Source: Chryseobacterium tagetis (GTDB lineage: Bacteria; Bacteroidota; Bacteroidia; Flavobacteriales; Weeksellaceae). From it: a DNA stretch of 64,000 bases. The stretch lies in contig NZ_JAERSE020000004.1 of NCBI RefSeq assembly GCF_016735585.2, forward strand, positions 124,001 through 188,000, in the 5' to 3' direction. Shown piece after piece: positions 34,532 to 43,959 of the stretch. Numbering within the stretch: position 1 is the stretch's first letter; each line of letters begins with the position of its first letter. The notes under the pieces were generated by a model, which was not told the DNA's origin, did not search any database, and saw only the letters and a program-made list of their open reading frames with translations. The translations under genes were made by a program, and so were the position numbers.

Positions 34532-35674
34532 TTAAGATAAAAAGGTTACCAAAAGATAAGTAATTCCTGCTACGATTGCAGAGATTGGAATGGTTAAAAC
34601 CCAAGCCCAAAGTAAGCTTACCGTAATTCCCCATCTTACAGCAGAAATTCTTTTCGTCAATCCTACCCCAATGATAGAACCTGTAATGGTGTGTGTTGTA
34701 GAAACAGGAATACCAAAATGATCTGTAATGAATAATGTGATCGCACCTGCAGTTTCAGCACTCACACCTTCTAATGAAGTTACTTTTGTAATTTTAGTAC
34801 CCATTGTTTTGATGATCTTCCAGCCACCGCTCATTGTTCCCAATGCAATAGCCAAGAAAGAAATCAAAGGAACCCAAAGATAGTGTTCTGAGAAAAATTT
34901 GAAACGATCTGCACTTGCAATGTTTAAATATACTGGATCGTGGATCATTTCAACATGATAGTAAATCAATGCAGCACCAATAATACCCATTACTTTTTGC
35001 GCATCATTCAAACCGTGTCCCAAACTGAAAAAAGCTGAAGAGAATAATTGCAACTTTTTAAAAGTTTGATCAGCTTTATGAGGATTTGATTTTTTGAATA
35101 TATGAACAATAATTAAAGTAATAATGATCGAAATAACCATTCCAATAATCGGAGCCATGAAAATGAACAGGAAAATAGGAATTACTTTATCAAATTTCAC
35201 TACACTTTGATGAGTCACCTGATTAAATGCTTCTTTAACAGTTCCAAAAAATCCTAAATCCGGTTGTGCCGCAGCAACAGAGTGGTAATCCATCATGAAA
35301 GCATGCATTAAAGCCGCTCCAAGAAAACCGCCGATTAAGGTATGGGAAGAAGAGGAAGGAATACCAAACCACCATGTTAACAAGTTCCAGGCGATTGCCG
35401 CAACAAGACCTGAAAAGATAACTTCAAGGGTGATAAAGTTTTCGCTAACCGTTTTGGCAATCGTATTACCAATCTTAAAATCTTTAATAATATAGGCAGC
35501 AATAAAGAAGGCTGCAAAATTCCAAAGTGCTGCCCAAAGTACAGCCTGGAAGGGAGTTAAAACTTTTGTAGAAACAATAGTCGCAATTGAATTGGCCGCA
35601 TCATGAAAACCATTGATGTAATCGAAGATTAAAGCCAACGCAATAATAACTATAAGTAAAATCGGAAATTCCAT
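34532..35674 (-). CDS. inorganic phosphate transporter, PiT family
   Basis: This 380-residue membrane protein has the duplicated PiT signatures: DYINGFHDAANSIATIVST near the N-terminus and FSLGHGLNDAQKVMGIIGAA in the middle. About ten transmembrane helices are visible. It takes up phosphate using a cation gradient. The upstream DUF47/PhoU-like gene ends 20 nt before, the common pit-accessory pair. Confidence 0.93.
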   Translation of the reverse strand: MEFPILLIVIIALALIFDYINGFHDAANSIATIVSTKVLTPFQAVLWAALWNFAAFFIAAYIIKDFKIGNTIAKTVSENFITLEVIFSGLVAAIAWNLLTWWFGIPSSSSHTLIGGFLGAALMHAFMMDYHSVAAAQPDLGFFGTVKEAFNQVTHQSVVKFDKVIPIFLFIFMAPIIGMVISIIITLIIVHIFKKSNPHKADQTFKKLQLFSSAFFSLGHGLNDAQKVMGIIGAALIYYHVEMIHDPVYLNIASADRFKFFSEHYLWVPLISFLAIALGTMSGGWKIIKTMGTKITKVTSLEGVSAETAGAITLFITDHFGIPVSTTHTITGSIIGVGLTKRISAVRWGITVSLLWAWVLTIPISAIVAGITYLLVTFLS

Positions 35675-35694
35675 TGTTTAATTATAATTATTAA

Positions 35695-36333
35695 TTAAGC
35701 GTATTTAATCATGATGTTCTCAATTGTATTGGCAACATCTTCTGCTTTGTCAGTTACTATTTCAAGATAATTAAGTACAGATGAAACTTTGATAATATTG
35801 ATCGCATCGTTTGTTTCGAACAATTCTACCATAGAATTTGATAACAAATCGTCTGCAATGTTTTCAATAGAGTTTACTTTGATACAAGCTTCTTTTACCT
35901 GTTCCATGTTTTTGAAACCTTTAAGGTTTTTCATCGCATTCTGAATTTCAAGACATGCTTTGTGGATCAGTAAAGAAAAATCTGAATACGCCTTCATCTC
36001 AGGCGACTTGTAAAGGAAAATATATTTTGTAGAAGCGTAGATGTAATCTGCGATATCATCTAATCCTGTCGCTAATGTATGAATATCTTCTCTGTCGAAT
36101 GGAGTAATGAAGTTTTTCCCCAATTCTATGAAGATCTCGTGAGTAAGCTCATCATTTTTATGTTCATAATCGCTCATCTTTTTCAACATAGAATCGTCAT
36201 TAAGATCGAAGTCTTTGATTCCGTGGTTGAATTCCTCAGACATTGCTACAAGGTTTTCTGTTACTTTTTCGAAAAGCACAAAGAAGATTTTATCTTTTGG
36301 TTGAAAAGCGTGGAAAATATTACCAATTCCCAT
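35695..36333 (-). CDS. DUF47 family protein (PhoU-like Pit accessory)
   Basis: This roughly 212-residue, all-helical protein has FHAFQPKDKIFFVLFEKV at the start and repeated E/D-x3-D metal-binding helices (DYEHKNDELTHEIF, FITPFDREDIHTLATGLDDIADYI). The start at 36333 (MGIGNIFHAF) is preferred over 36360. Members act with PiT transporters, probably as regulators. It shares a strand and probably a transcript with the transporter gene. Confidence 0.9.
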   Translation of the reverse strand: MGIGNIFHAFQPKDKIFFVLFEKVTENLVAMSEEFNHGIKDFDLNDDSMLKKMSDYEHKNDELTHEIFIELGKNFITPFDREDIHTLATGLDDIADYIYASTKYIFLYKSPEMKAYSDFSLLIHKACLEIQNAMKNLKGFKNMEQVKEACIKVNSIENIADDLLSNSMVELFETNDAINIIKVSSVLNYLEIVTDKAEDVANTIENIMIKYA

Positions 36334-36442
36334 TTTTAAGTTTTTATAATTCGTGTGCAAATTTCTTAAAAAACCACCTTACCCAAAAGCATATGACGTT
36401 AAGTTTTGTTAACATTGAATTAACATACAGTTATCAAATAAA

Positions 36443-36466
36443 AAAACCGGCTTTACAGCCGGTTTT
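36443..36466 (-). terminator. terminator of the DbpA-like helicase gene
   Basis: A 10-bp stem AAAACCGGCT / AGCCGGTTTT has a 4-nt loop and A/T tracts on both sides. It is placed 17 nt after the helicase stop. Confidence 0.85.
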
Positions 36467-36483
36467 CATATTGTTTTAGATGA

Positions 36484-38196
36484 TTAGTTAGCCTCTTCAG
36501 CTCTCATATCTTTACCTCTAAATTTCATGCTCGAAATATTACTCAAAAGATCTCCTTTGAACGATTTTTCAACTTCAAAGAAAGAGAATTTCTCTAAAAT
36601 TTCAATATCTCCGATTTCAGCTCTTTTTTTGCTTTTTCCGTTCGATGTTGCTTTGTTGATAATATCCAACACGTCCAATTTCTTCAATTGATCTTTTTTA
36701 CCCAAATTGAAGAAGAATCTTACCATGTTTTCATCTTTTCTTCTTGGTTTTCCTCCGCGTTCACCACGATCTCTGCTTCTGTCGCTTCTTTCTCCTCTCT
36801 CACCTCTGTCGCGATCTCTTCCTCTGTCTCTGTCACGGTCTCTTCTGGATCCTCTGTCATCATCTCTGCTGTTTAGCTTCTGCTCAACAAGATCATGTCT
36901 GTCTTTGTAATAAAGAGCAAGATCCTTCAATTGGAACTGAAGTAGCTTGTGAACCAATTCTTCTTTTGTGAATGCTGACAAATCAGGGATTAAAGCATCA
37001 TCAAATTCAAAGAAATCTTCGTGTACTTCAAAAAGACTTTCAAACACACCACCAACCTGAGCTTTGATCACTTCTTCTCCCGTAGGAATTTTAGCTTCAG
37101 CAATCTCAATTTTGGTAACTGATTTTATTTGTTTTAGTTTTCTGCTTTCTTCAGGCTTAATTAAAGTAATTGAAACCCCATCTTTTCCTGCTCTACCTGT
37201 TCTACCACTTCTGTGAACGAATACTTCAGGATCATCAGGTAAAGAGTAATGAATAACGTGCGTCAGTGAATTTACATCCAAACCTCTGGCTGCAACGTCT
37301 GTTGCTACCAAAATATCGATATTTTTCAATCTGAACTTCTTCATTACCGTATCTCTCTGTGCCTGAGAAAGATCCCCATGAAGCGCATCAGCAGCATACC
37401 CGTTCTGCATCAAGAAATCGGCAACTTCCTGAGTTTCCATTCTTGTTCTACAGAAGATAATTGAATACTGATTCGGGTTTGAATCAATTAATCTTTTAAG
37501 AGCTTCTTTTTTCTGACGGTAACCTGCTACATAGTATTCATGCTTGATGTTCTTCTTAACTTCGTTAATAGAACCAACAGAAATTCTGTGAGGTTTTGTC
37601 AAATAATTTTTAGAAATTCTCTCTACTTCTTTACTCATCGTTGCCGAGAATAAGAAAGTTTGTTTTGTTTCAGGAGTTTCGCTCAAAATTGTTTCCAATT
37701 CGTCTTTGAAACCCATTGAAAGCATTTCATCGGCTTCGTCTAAAACCAACCAATGAATAGCAGAAAAGTCAAGAGCTTTTCTGTTAATTAAATCGATCAC
37801 CCTTCCCGGAGTTCCCACGATAATCTGTGGCTTATCCTTCAAAGATCTGATCTGTTCCATAATACTACTTCCACCATAAACCGCAGTTGTTTTGATGTCT
37901 TTCATATACTTAGAATAATTCTTTATGTCTTTTGTAATCTGAAGACATAATTCTCGTGTCGGACAAAGCACCAAAAATTGGATTTTGCGACTCGTATCGT
38001 CAATCATATCCAAAATCGGAAGCGAAAATGCTGCTGTTTTGCCTGTCCCCGTCTGCGCAAGTGCGATCAAGTCGCGAATATCTGAAAGAATAAAAGGGAT
38101 AGTCTGTTTTTGGATTTCTGTCGGGCTTTCGTAGCCCAGTTCGCCAATAGCCTTAAGAATGTCAGGACTTAAATTGGTTTCCGTAAATAAATTCAT
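36484..38196 (-). CDS. DEAD-box RNA helicase with DbpA-type RNA-binding domain
   Basis: This roughly 570-residue helicase has [23 protein letters not shown] in VLDEADEML, SAT, TDVAARGLD and HRSGRTGRAG. After the core, a strikingly repetitive Arg/Asp/Gly linker (about 440-490) leads to a C-terminal RRM-like DbpA domain (VRFFFNLGKKDQLKKLDVLD, FSFFEVEKSF). DbpA/CsdA-type enzymes act on 23S rRNA. The start at 38196 (MNLFTETNL) is preferred over 38253, since the upstream 19 residues are hydrophobic filler lacking in the family. Confidence 0.93.
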   Translation of the reverse strand: MNLFTETNLSPDILKAIGELGYESPTEIQKQTIPFILSDIRDLIALAQTGTGKTAAFSLPILDMIDDTSRKIQFLVLCPTRELCLQITKDIKNYSKYMKDIKTTAVYGGSSIMEQIRSLKDKPQIIVGTPGRVIDLINRKALDFSAIHWLVLDEADEMLSMGFKDELETILSETPETKQTFLFSATMSKEVERISKNYLTKPHRISVGSINEVKKNIKHEYYVAGYRQKKEALKRLIDSNPNQYSIIFCRTRMETQEVADFLMQNGYAADALHGDLSQAQRDTVMKKFRLKNIDILVATDVAARGLDVNSLTHVIHYSLPDDPEVFVHRSGRTGRAGKDGVSITLIKPEESRKLKQIKSVTKIEIAEAKIPTGEEVIKAQVGGVFESLFEVHEDFFEFDDALIPDLSAFTKEELVHKLLQFQLKDLALYYKDRHDLVEQKLNSRDDDRGSRRDRDRDRGRDRDRGERGERSDRSRDRGERGGKPRRKDENMVRFFFNLGKKDQLKKLDVLDIINKATSNGKSKKRAEIGDIEILEKFSFFEVEKSFKGDLLSNISSMKFRGKDMRAEEAN

Positions 38197-38326
38197 TAAA
38201 TATTTTAAAATTTTTGCAAAGATACAATAAATATTTGATTTGTTTTTGAACAAAGTGTTAAATAAGTAAACTTAAATTCAGAATCTTATAACATTTTTTT
38301 AATTTTTAAAAAATTTCCCGCAAAAA

Positions 38327-38341
38327 AACACAGTCTGTGTT
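38327..38341. promoter_or_regulatory. candidate operator palindrome upstream of the TolC-MacAB operon
   Basis: AACACAG-T-CTGTGTT is an odd perfect palindrome with 7-nt arms, centred 92 nt before the tolC-like start in the 229-nt divergent region. Its form suits a dimeric repressor such as a TetR type. No regulator gene lies beside it. The rest of 38197-38425 is AT-rich with nothing else recognised. Confidence 0.35.
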
Positions 38342-38425
38342 AAAAACCTGTTAAACATCATTTTTTTTTATTAAATTCGAATTGATTTTTCTGTGTAATC
38401 TATGAATTTTCAAAAAAAATAAGCT

Positions 38426-39736
38426 ATGAAATGCAAATTTTTCTTTTTGATCCTTCTCCTCAAAACGCTCGGAATATTCGCACAAACTAATAACTATCCG
38501 CCTAGCTGGACGCTTGAAAGCTGCATTGAATATGCAAAAGAGAACAATATTTCTATTAATTCTTTAAGGCTCTCAAAAAATTCAGCAGCCCAGGATCTTC
38601 TTCAGGCCAAAGAAGCAAAATATCCTAATCTAAACGGAAGTCTTTCTCAGGGTTTGTTTGCTGTGAATGGAAGTGACGGGCTTCATGTGAACGGCGCACA
38701 ATCCCAAAGCATCGGTGCCAATTCATCTATGACTTTATACCATGCAGGTTATATTAGAAATAACGAATCTTCAAAAAATCTGCTGGTTCAAATGGCCGAT
38801 CTGTCGGTACAGGAAGCACAGAATAATATTACGTTGAGCATTACTCAGGCTTATCTCAATATTTTAATGACTGAAGAAAATATTGTTGCTCTTGAAGAAA
38901 TATTAACGACAACAAAAACCCAACTCAAGCAGGGAGACCAGTTTTATAAAGCGGGAAATATCTCCAAATTAAATTATTTACAGATACAGGCGCAGGTTGC
39001 TCAGGATGAATACAATTTAATTGCTGCTCAAAATAGTTTAAGAACCAATATTGTCAATCTCAAACAGATTTTACAACTTCCTACTGCTTATGATTTTCAA
39101 ATTGTAAAACCCGAAAACATTGTTGTTGATGAAAATTTAAAATCTTTATCCGAAGCTCAGGATCTGGCTCAAAATCAACGTCCGGAAGTAAAATACGGAG
39201 AATTGAATATTGAAAACTCCAACACCAATCTGAAAATAGCTCAAGCTTCTATTCTGCCAACTTTAAGTGTTACAGGAAATATTTCAACCAATTATTCTTA
39301 CAACAATGGGAATTATTTTAACCAGTTGGGAAATAATTTCTATTTGCCTGTCGGATTAAGTTTAGGAATCCCGATTTACAACAACAGAATTTACAAAACA
39401 GCGGTTGAAAAATCAAAAATTGAAATCCAGCAGGCTAATCTGGATTTATTAAATACAAAAACAGTCCTCAATCAACAGGTTGAACAATCTTATATCAATC
39501 TTCAAAATTCAATTTCCCAATACGAATCTGCTTCCAAACAGATGAACCTCAACAAACAAAGCTACGACATCGTAAATGCCCAAATGAAAATCGGAAGCAT
39601 TGATTATGTACAGCTTCAACAGCAACGACTGACTTACATTCAATCTATACAGAATTATCTGCAGGTGAAATATTCCGCTGTTCTTAATAAACAGATCTAC
39701 GAATTCTATGCAGGAAACCCTATAAATATCAAATAA
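38426..39736 (+). CDS. TolC family outer-membrane efflux protein
   Basis: This 436-residue protein has a Sec signal peptide (ending IFAQ) and the opening WTLESCIEYAKENNI typical of flavobacterial TolC proteins. Two repeats of helical hairpin and strand segments follow (coiled regions about 120-220 and 330-410). It forms the outer-membrane channel of the tripartite pump encoded by the next three genes. The adaptor gene starts 3 nt after it. Confidence 0.93.
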   Translation: MKCKFFFLILLLKTLGIFAQTNNYPPSWTLESCIEYAKENNISINSLRLSKNSAAQDLLQAKEAKYPNLNGSLSQGLFAVNGSDGLHVNGAQSQSIGANSSMTLYHAGYIRNNESSKNLLVQMADLSVQEAQNNITLSITQAYLNILMTEENIVALEEILTTTKTQLKQGDQFYKAGNISKLNYLQIQAQVAQDEYNLIAAQNSLRTNIVNLKQILQLPTAYDFQIVKPENIVVDENLKSLSEAQDLAQNQRPEVKYGELNIENSNTNLKIAQASILPTLSVTGNISTNYSYNNGNYFNQLGNNFYLPVGLSLGIPIYNNRIYKTAVEKSKIEIQQANLDLLNTKTVLNQQVEQSYINLQNSISQYESASKQMNLNKQSYDIVNAQMKIGSIDYVQLQQQRLTYIQSIQNYLQVKYSAVLNKQIYEFYAGNPINIK

Positions 39737-39739
39737 ACT

Positions 39740-41017
39740 ATGAAAGCAAAAAGTAAAAAATGGCTGTATTGGATCGCCGGAGGTATTATTGTTTTGGGTG
39801 CGGTTTGGTATTTTTTCATCAGAGAAGAAGAAGTAAAAATTAAGCTCGAAACAGTGCAGCCGGAAATGGGCGAAATATCAAACTCCATCACCGCAACCGG
39901 GAAAGTACAACCGGTTGATACCGTTGCTGTGGGTACGCAGGTTTCGGGGATTATTAAAAGTATTTATGTAGATTTTAATTCTACCGTGAAGAAGGGACAG
40001 CTTCTGGCAACATTAGATCCCGATCTTTTAAAATATCAAACGGAACAGATCAACGCCAACCTGCAAAATTCAAAAAGCAATCTGGCTTATAATGAGATCA
40101 ACTTCAACCGACAATCTCAATTATACAAAGTCGGGGCGATAAGTAAGGCAGACTATGATGTAGCACAAAATCAGCTCAATATAGCAAGAGCACAGGTAAA
40201 TTCAGTGAACGCGCAACTTTCTACCGCTAATAAAAATTTATCATTAACGAATATTTACTCTCCCATAGACGGAACTGTCTTAAACAGAAATGTAAGCGAA
40301 GGACAAACTGTCGCCTCCAGCTTCAGCACTCCTACCCTTTTCAGTATTGCTAAGGACTTAACTAAAATGCAAATCCGGGCATCTGTGGACGAAGCTGATA
40401 TAGGAAATGTAAAGGTCGGGCAAAAAACAACCTTTACCGTGGATGCTTTCCCCAATGAAACCTTTAACGGAAGCGTTTCGGAGGTACGACTTCAACCGAC
40501 CGTCTCATCGAATGTTGTGAATTACACCACGATGATCAATGCAGATAATTCCAGTTTAAAATTAAAACCAGGAATGACCGCCAATATTACCATTTATACT
40601 GAGGTATTGGATAATATCATGAAAATTCCGGCTTCAGCAACCAGTTTCAGACCAGACAGTCTGGTGGTAAAAAAATATAAGATCGACTCTCCTTTTGCCA
40701 ATGGAAAAAAGGGTAAAAAAGGAAGAAAAGGAAGCGGGCAAACCAATGAACAATCTGGTAGTAAAAGCAGTGACGAAGCCGCAGTTTGGGTCATTGGAAA
40801 AGACAGTGTGATCACCCGAAAAAAAATAAAAACAGGAATGGACAATGATACGGAAATACAGGTAATTTCCGGCTTAAATAAAAGTGACAATATCATTACC
40901 GGATACAAAAGCTTATCTAAAAAATCTTCGGGAGGTTCTGCAAAAAGTCCTTTCATGCCTCAGAGACGAAATACAGGAAATAAGGGTGGCGGATCCGGAG
41001 GTGGCGGTCCTAGATAA
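39740..41017 (+). CDS. MacA-type periplasmic adaptor (membrane fusion protein)
   Basis: This 425-residue protein has an N-terminal membrane helix (8-28), lipoyl-like halves VDTVAVGTQVSGIIKSIYVDFNS and TNIYSPIDGTVLNRNVSEGQ, a coiled-coil hairpin between them and a beta-barrel region. A low-complexity insertion of Gly/Lys/Ser (about 318-340) and a Gly-rich C-terminal tail are unusual but common in this phylum. It links the ABC pump to TolC. Confidence 0.92.
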   Translation: MKAKSKKWLYWIAGGIIVLGAVWYFFIREEEVKIKLETVQPEMGEISNSITATGKVQPVDTVAVGTQVSGIIKSIYVDFNSTVKKGQLLATLDPDLLKYQTEQINANLQNSKSNLAYNEINFNRQSQLYKVGAISKADYDVAQNQLNIARAQVNSVNAQLSTANKNLSLTNIYSPIDGTVLNRNVSEGQTVASSFSTPTLFSIAKDLTKMQIRASVDEADIGNVKVGQKTTFTVDAFPNETFNGSVSEVRLQPTVSSNVVNYTTMINADNSSLKLKPGMTANITIYTEVLDNIMKIPASATSFRPDSLVVKKYKIDSPFANGKKGKKGRKGSGQTNEQSGSKSSDEAAVWVIGKDSVITRKKIKTGMDNDTEIQVISGLNKSDNIITGYKSLSKKSSGGSAKSPFMPQRRNTGNKGGGSGGGGPR

Positions 41018-41087
41018 CAGAATCTTGATTTTGACACTATCCAAAAAAAGCACAAAACCAATAATTATCAATTAACAACAAACCACC

Positions 41088-41837
41088 ATGGCTGACAAAA
41101 TTCTCGAAATACATGATCTGAAAAGAGAGTTCAGGATGGGTGATGAAATCGTTCACGCCTTAAAGGGAGTCACATTTACTGTAGAAAAGGGTGAATTTGT
41201 GACCATCATGGGAAGCAGCGGTTCAGGAAAATCGACTTTACTGAACATTATTGGCTGCCTTGATAAACCTTCGGGCGGAGATTATCTTCTGGATGGGATC
41301 AACATTAAAAACCTGGATCGTGATGAACTGGCACTTTTAAGAAATAAAAAGATAGGATTTGTTTTTCAGTCCTATAATCTTTTACCAAGAACCACTGCTA
41401 AAGAAAACGTAGAGCTCCCTCTTTTATATAATCCAAAAATTTCATCAGAAGAAAGGCATGAAAGATCTTTAAAAGCACTGGCAGCCGTAAAACTGGAAAG
41501 CAGAATTGATCATTTGCCCAATCAGATGTCTGGAGGGCAACAACAGAGAGTCGCCATTGCAAGAGCTTTAGTCAACGAACCTGTCATGATCTTAGCGGAC
41601 GAAGCAACCGGAAACTTAGATACCAGAACTTCCTACGAAATCATGGCTTTGATGCAGGATTTAAATAAACAGGGAAGCACGATCGTGTTTGTAACCCATG
41701 AACCGGACATAGCAACGTTCAGCAGCAGAACGGTCACTTTAAGAGATGGAAAAGTCATTAAAGACATTAAGAATGAAGATATAAAGTCTGCTAAAGAAGC
41801 CTTAGAAAATCTTCCTACCAATGATGATTATAAATAA
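41088..41837 (+). CDS. MacB/LolD-type ABC transporter ATPase
   Basis: This 249-residue ATPase has Walker A MGSSGSGKSTLLNIIG, Q-loop VFQSYNLLPR, signature MSGGQQQRVAIARAL, Walker B ILADEATGNLD and VTHEPDIA. In MacB of enterobacteria this domain is fused to the permease. Here it is a separate gene, as usual in Bacteroidetes. The permease follows 25 nt later. Confidence 0.95.
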   Translation: MADKILEIHDLKREFRMGDEIVHALKGVTFTVEKGEFVTIMGSSGSGKSTLLNIIGCLDKPSGGDYLLDGINIKNLDRDELALLRNKKIGFVFQSYNLLPRTTAKENVELPLLYNPKISSEERHERSLKALAAVKLESRIDHLPNQMSGGQQQRVAIARALVNEPVMILADEATGNLDTRTSYEIMALMQDLNKQGSTIVFVTHEPDIATFSSRTVTLRDGKVIKDIKNEDIKSAKEALENLPTNDDYK

Positions 41838-41862
41838 TTGTTAATCCAAAACCTGAAACGAA

Positions 41863-43092
41863 ATGAATCTTTCAAATCTCTTCAGAATCGCCTGGAAAGC
41901 CCTTTTAAGAAACAAACTCCGTGCATTTCTTACCATGCTCGGAATCATTATTGGGGTTGCCTCCGTGATTGCCATGACTGCCATTGGAGAAGGTTCCAAA
42001 AAAAGTATTAGCGATCAGCTTTCGTCTATGGGCTCAAATATGATTACGATCCGCCCGTCGAGCAATGTAAATGTTTCCGGAGGAGCCAGAATCGGAGCTA
42101 CAGGTTTACAAACGTTGAAAACTCAGGATGCAGATGCTATCGCCAAAGGCGCACCCGATGTTTCTTACGTCTCTCCTGCTGTTCAGACCAACGGACAGGC
42201 CATAAGCGGTGCGAATAACTGGCCGACACAGCTTCAGGGGGTGAATGAAGATTATTTCGATATCAGAGACTGGGGAATTTCAGAAGGTTCATTATTTACT
42301 CAAAAAGACGTCAACTCTTCCAATAAAGTCTGTTTGCTCGGACAGACTGTAGTAACCAATTTATATCCCAATGGTGAAGACCCAATTGGAACCATTATCC
42401 GTTTTAATAAAGTTCCGATGAAGGTGATTGGTATTTTGGCATCAAAAGGCTCAAATGCTTTCGGACAGGATCAGGATGATGTGATTATTGCTCCTTTCAA
42501 TACGGTTCAGAGACGATTTTTAGGAATTACTTATGTGCAGACCATCTATGCTTCTTCAACCAGCGAAGACACTTCTGAACAGGCCACGGATCAGGTTTCC
42601 GAAATTTTAAGAAAACAGCATAAACTTCCTGAAGATGGGAGCAATGACGATTTCTCCGTGAGAACTCAGGCAGAACTGATTTCTACCATGAGCTCAACAA
42701 GCCAGCTTTTAACAGTTCTTTTATCGGCCATTGCAGGGATTTCCCTGATTGTAGGCGGAATCGGAATTATGAATATCATGTACGTTTCCGTTACGGAAAG
42801 AACCAAAGAAATCGGACTGAGAATGTCGATCGGGGCAAGAGGAAAAGACATTTTATATCAGTTTTTAATTGAAGCCATTATGATCAGTATTACGGGAGGA
42901 ATCCTCGGTGTTCTGCTGGGAATTCTAGCTTCAGAATTGGTTACGTTTTTTCTTTCCTGGCCTACTTTTATTACGGAATCTTCGATCATTGTTTCTTTTA
43001 TTGTCTGTGCTATTACCGGAGTGTTTTTTGGATATTATCCCGCTTTAAAAGCCTCAAAACTTGACCCGATTGAAGCATTGAGATATGAATAG
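41863..43092 (+). CDS. MacB-type ABC transporter permease
   Basis: This 409-residue protein has one N-terminal helix (AFLTMLGIIIGVASVIAM), a large periplasmic domain (about 45-280) and three C-terminal helices (GISLIVGGIGIMNIMYVS and following) with the FtsX-like VTERTKEIGLRMSIGARGKDIL cytoplasmic loop. It pairs with the ATPase and adaptor to drive export through TolC. Substrates of such pumps include macrolides, peptides and siderophores; the substrate here is unknown. Confidence 0.94.
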   Translation: MNLSNLFRIAWKALLRNKLRAFLTMLGIIIGVASVIAMTAIGEGSKKSISDQLSSMGSNMITIRPSSNVNVSGGARIGATGLQTLKTQDADAIAKGAPDVSYVSPAVQTNGQAISGANNWPTQLQGVNEDYFDIRDWGISEGSLFTQKDVNSSNKVCLLGQTVVTNLYPNGEDPIGTIIRFNKVPMKVIGILASKGSNAFGQDQDDVIIAPFNTVQRRFLGITYVQTIYASSTSEDTSEQATDQVSEILRKQHKLPEDGSNDDFSVRTQAELISTMSSTSQLLTVLLSAIAGISLIVGGIGIMNIMYVSVTERTKEIGLRMSIGARGKDILYQFLIEAIMISITGGILGVLLGILASELVTFFLSWPTFITESSIIVSFIVCAITGVFFGYYPALKASKLDPIEALRYE

Positions 43093-43178
43093 TTTTTTCT
43101 AATTTTGAATGAAAAGCAAATCGCACCCATTGTATTTAAACACTCAGCTTTACACTATAAACGCTCAACTTACTTTTT

Positions 43179-43841
43179 ATGACAACACTCTCTCCCGAAG
43201 TTTTCGGATTTTTAAAGAAACTCAACAAAAATAATAACCGCGAATGGTTTACAGAAAATAAAAACCTGTACACAGAATCTCAACAGAATGTGATCGCATT
43301 TTTGGAAGATTTGCTTAAGGAAATGTCTGAGTTTGACGAGGAATTAGCAAAAATTGATGCAAAAAAATCTTTATTCAGAATTTACCGTGATACAAGATTC
43401 TCCAAAGATAAAATTCCATACAAAACCAACTTCGGCGCTTCTTTAGGAATGGGAAAAGGAAGCCAGAAAGGAGGCTATTATCTTCATCTGGAACCCGGAA
43501 AATCCTTTATCGCCGGAGGAATTTATATGCCGGAATCTGCAGTTTTAAAAGAACTCCGAAAAGAAATTTCACTGTACGGAAATGAATTTCTTGCCATTCT
43601 GAACCACAAAGAGTTTAAAAAGCATTTCCCGGAACTGGACCAAGACGACAAACTGAAAAAAATTCCGCAAGGTTTTGAAAAAGAGGACCCGATGGCAGAA
43701 TTTTTAAAATTAAAAAATTTCATCGTGGTCTATTACCTGAAAGATGAAGAAATTCTGAATAAAGATGCCACAAAAAACTTAGCTAAAGTTTTCAGATTGA
43801 TGAAACCTTTAAATGATTTTCTGAACGCTCCTTTTTTATAA
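43179..43841 (+). CDS. DUF2461 family protein
   Basis: This 220-residue protein opens with FLKKLNKNNNREWFTENK and has FRIYRDTRFSKDKIPYKTNFGA and YYLHLEPGKSFIAGGIYMP, the hallmarks of the DUF2461/TIGR02453 family. It has no signal peptide and no known function. It has its own short upstream region after the pump operon. Confidence 0.9.
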   Translation: MTTLSPEVFGFLKKLNKNNNREWFTENKNLYTESQQNVIAFLEDLLKEMSEFDEELAKIDAKKSLFRIYRDTRFSKDKIPYKTNFGASLGMGKGSQKGGYYLHLEPGKSFIAGGIYMPESAVLKELRKEISLYGNEFLAILNHKEFKKHFPELDQDDKLKKIPQGFEKEDPMAEFLKLKNFIVVYYLKDEEILNKDATKNLAKVFRLMKPLNDFLNAPFL

Positions 43842-43929
43842 AATTCCACGGAACGCAAAAACCAAATTAAACCCTGAAAATCAATTCAATACATTTTGAT
43901 ATTTTTAACAGGAATTTAACATTTTTGTG

Positions 43930-43937
43930 TATCTTTG
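43930..43937 (+). promoter_or_regulatory. -7 promoter box of the FkbM-type gene
   Basis: TATCTTTG fits TAnnTTTG exactly. Transcription from it would begin near 43942, so the longer reading frame that begins at 43927 cannot be translated from this promoter and the start at 43960 is favoured. The nearest TTTG (43895-43898) is 31 nt away, longer than usual. Confidence 0.55.
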
Positions 43938-43959
43938 CATCCCGTCTAAATCTACACCA

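Noticed and set aside
38426..43092. The TolC-MacAB-type operon as the export partner of the peptide cassette
   Set aside because: It lies 28 kb away, has its own promoter region and full ABC parts, and nothing in sequence links it to the peptide; the cassette encodes its own exporter.
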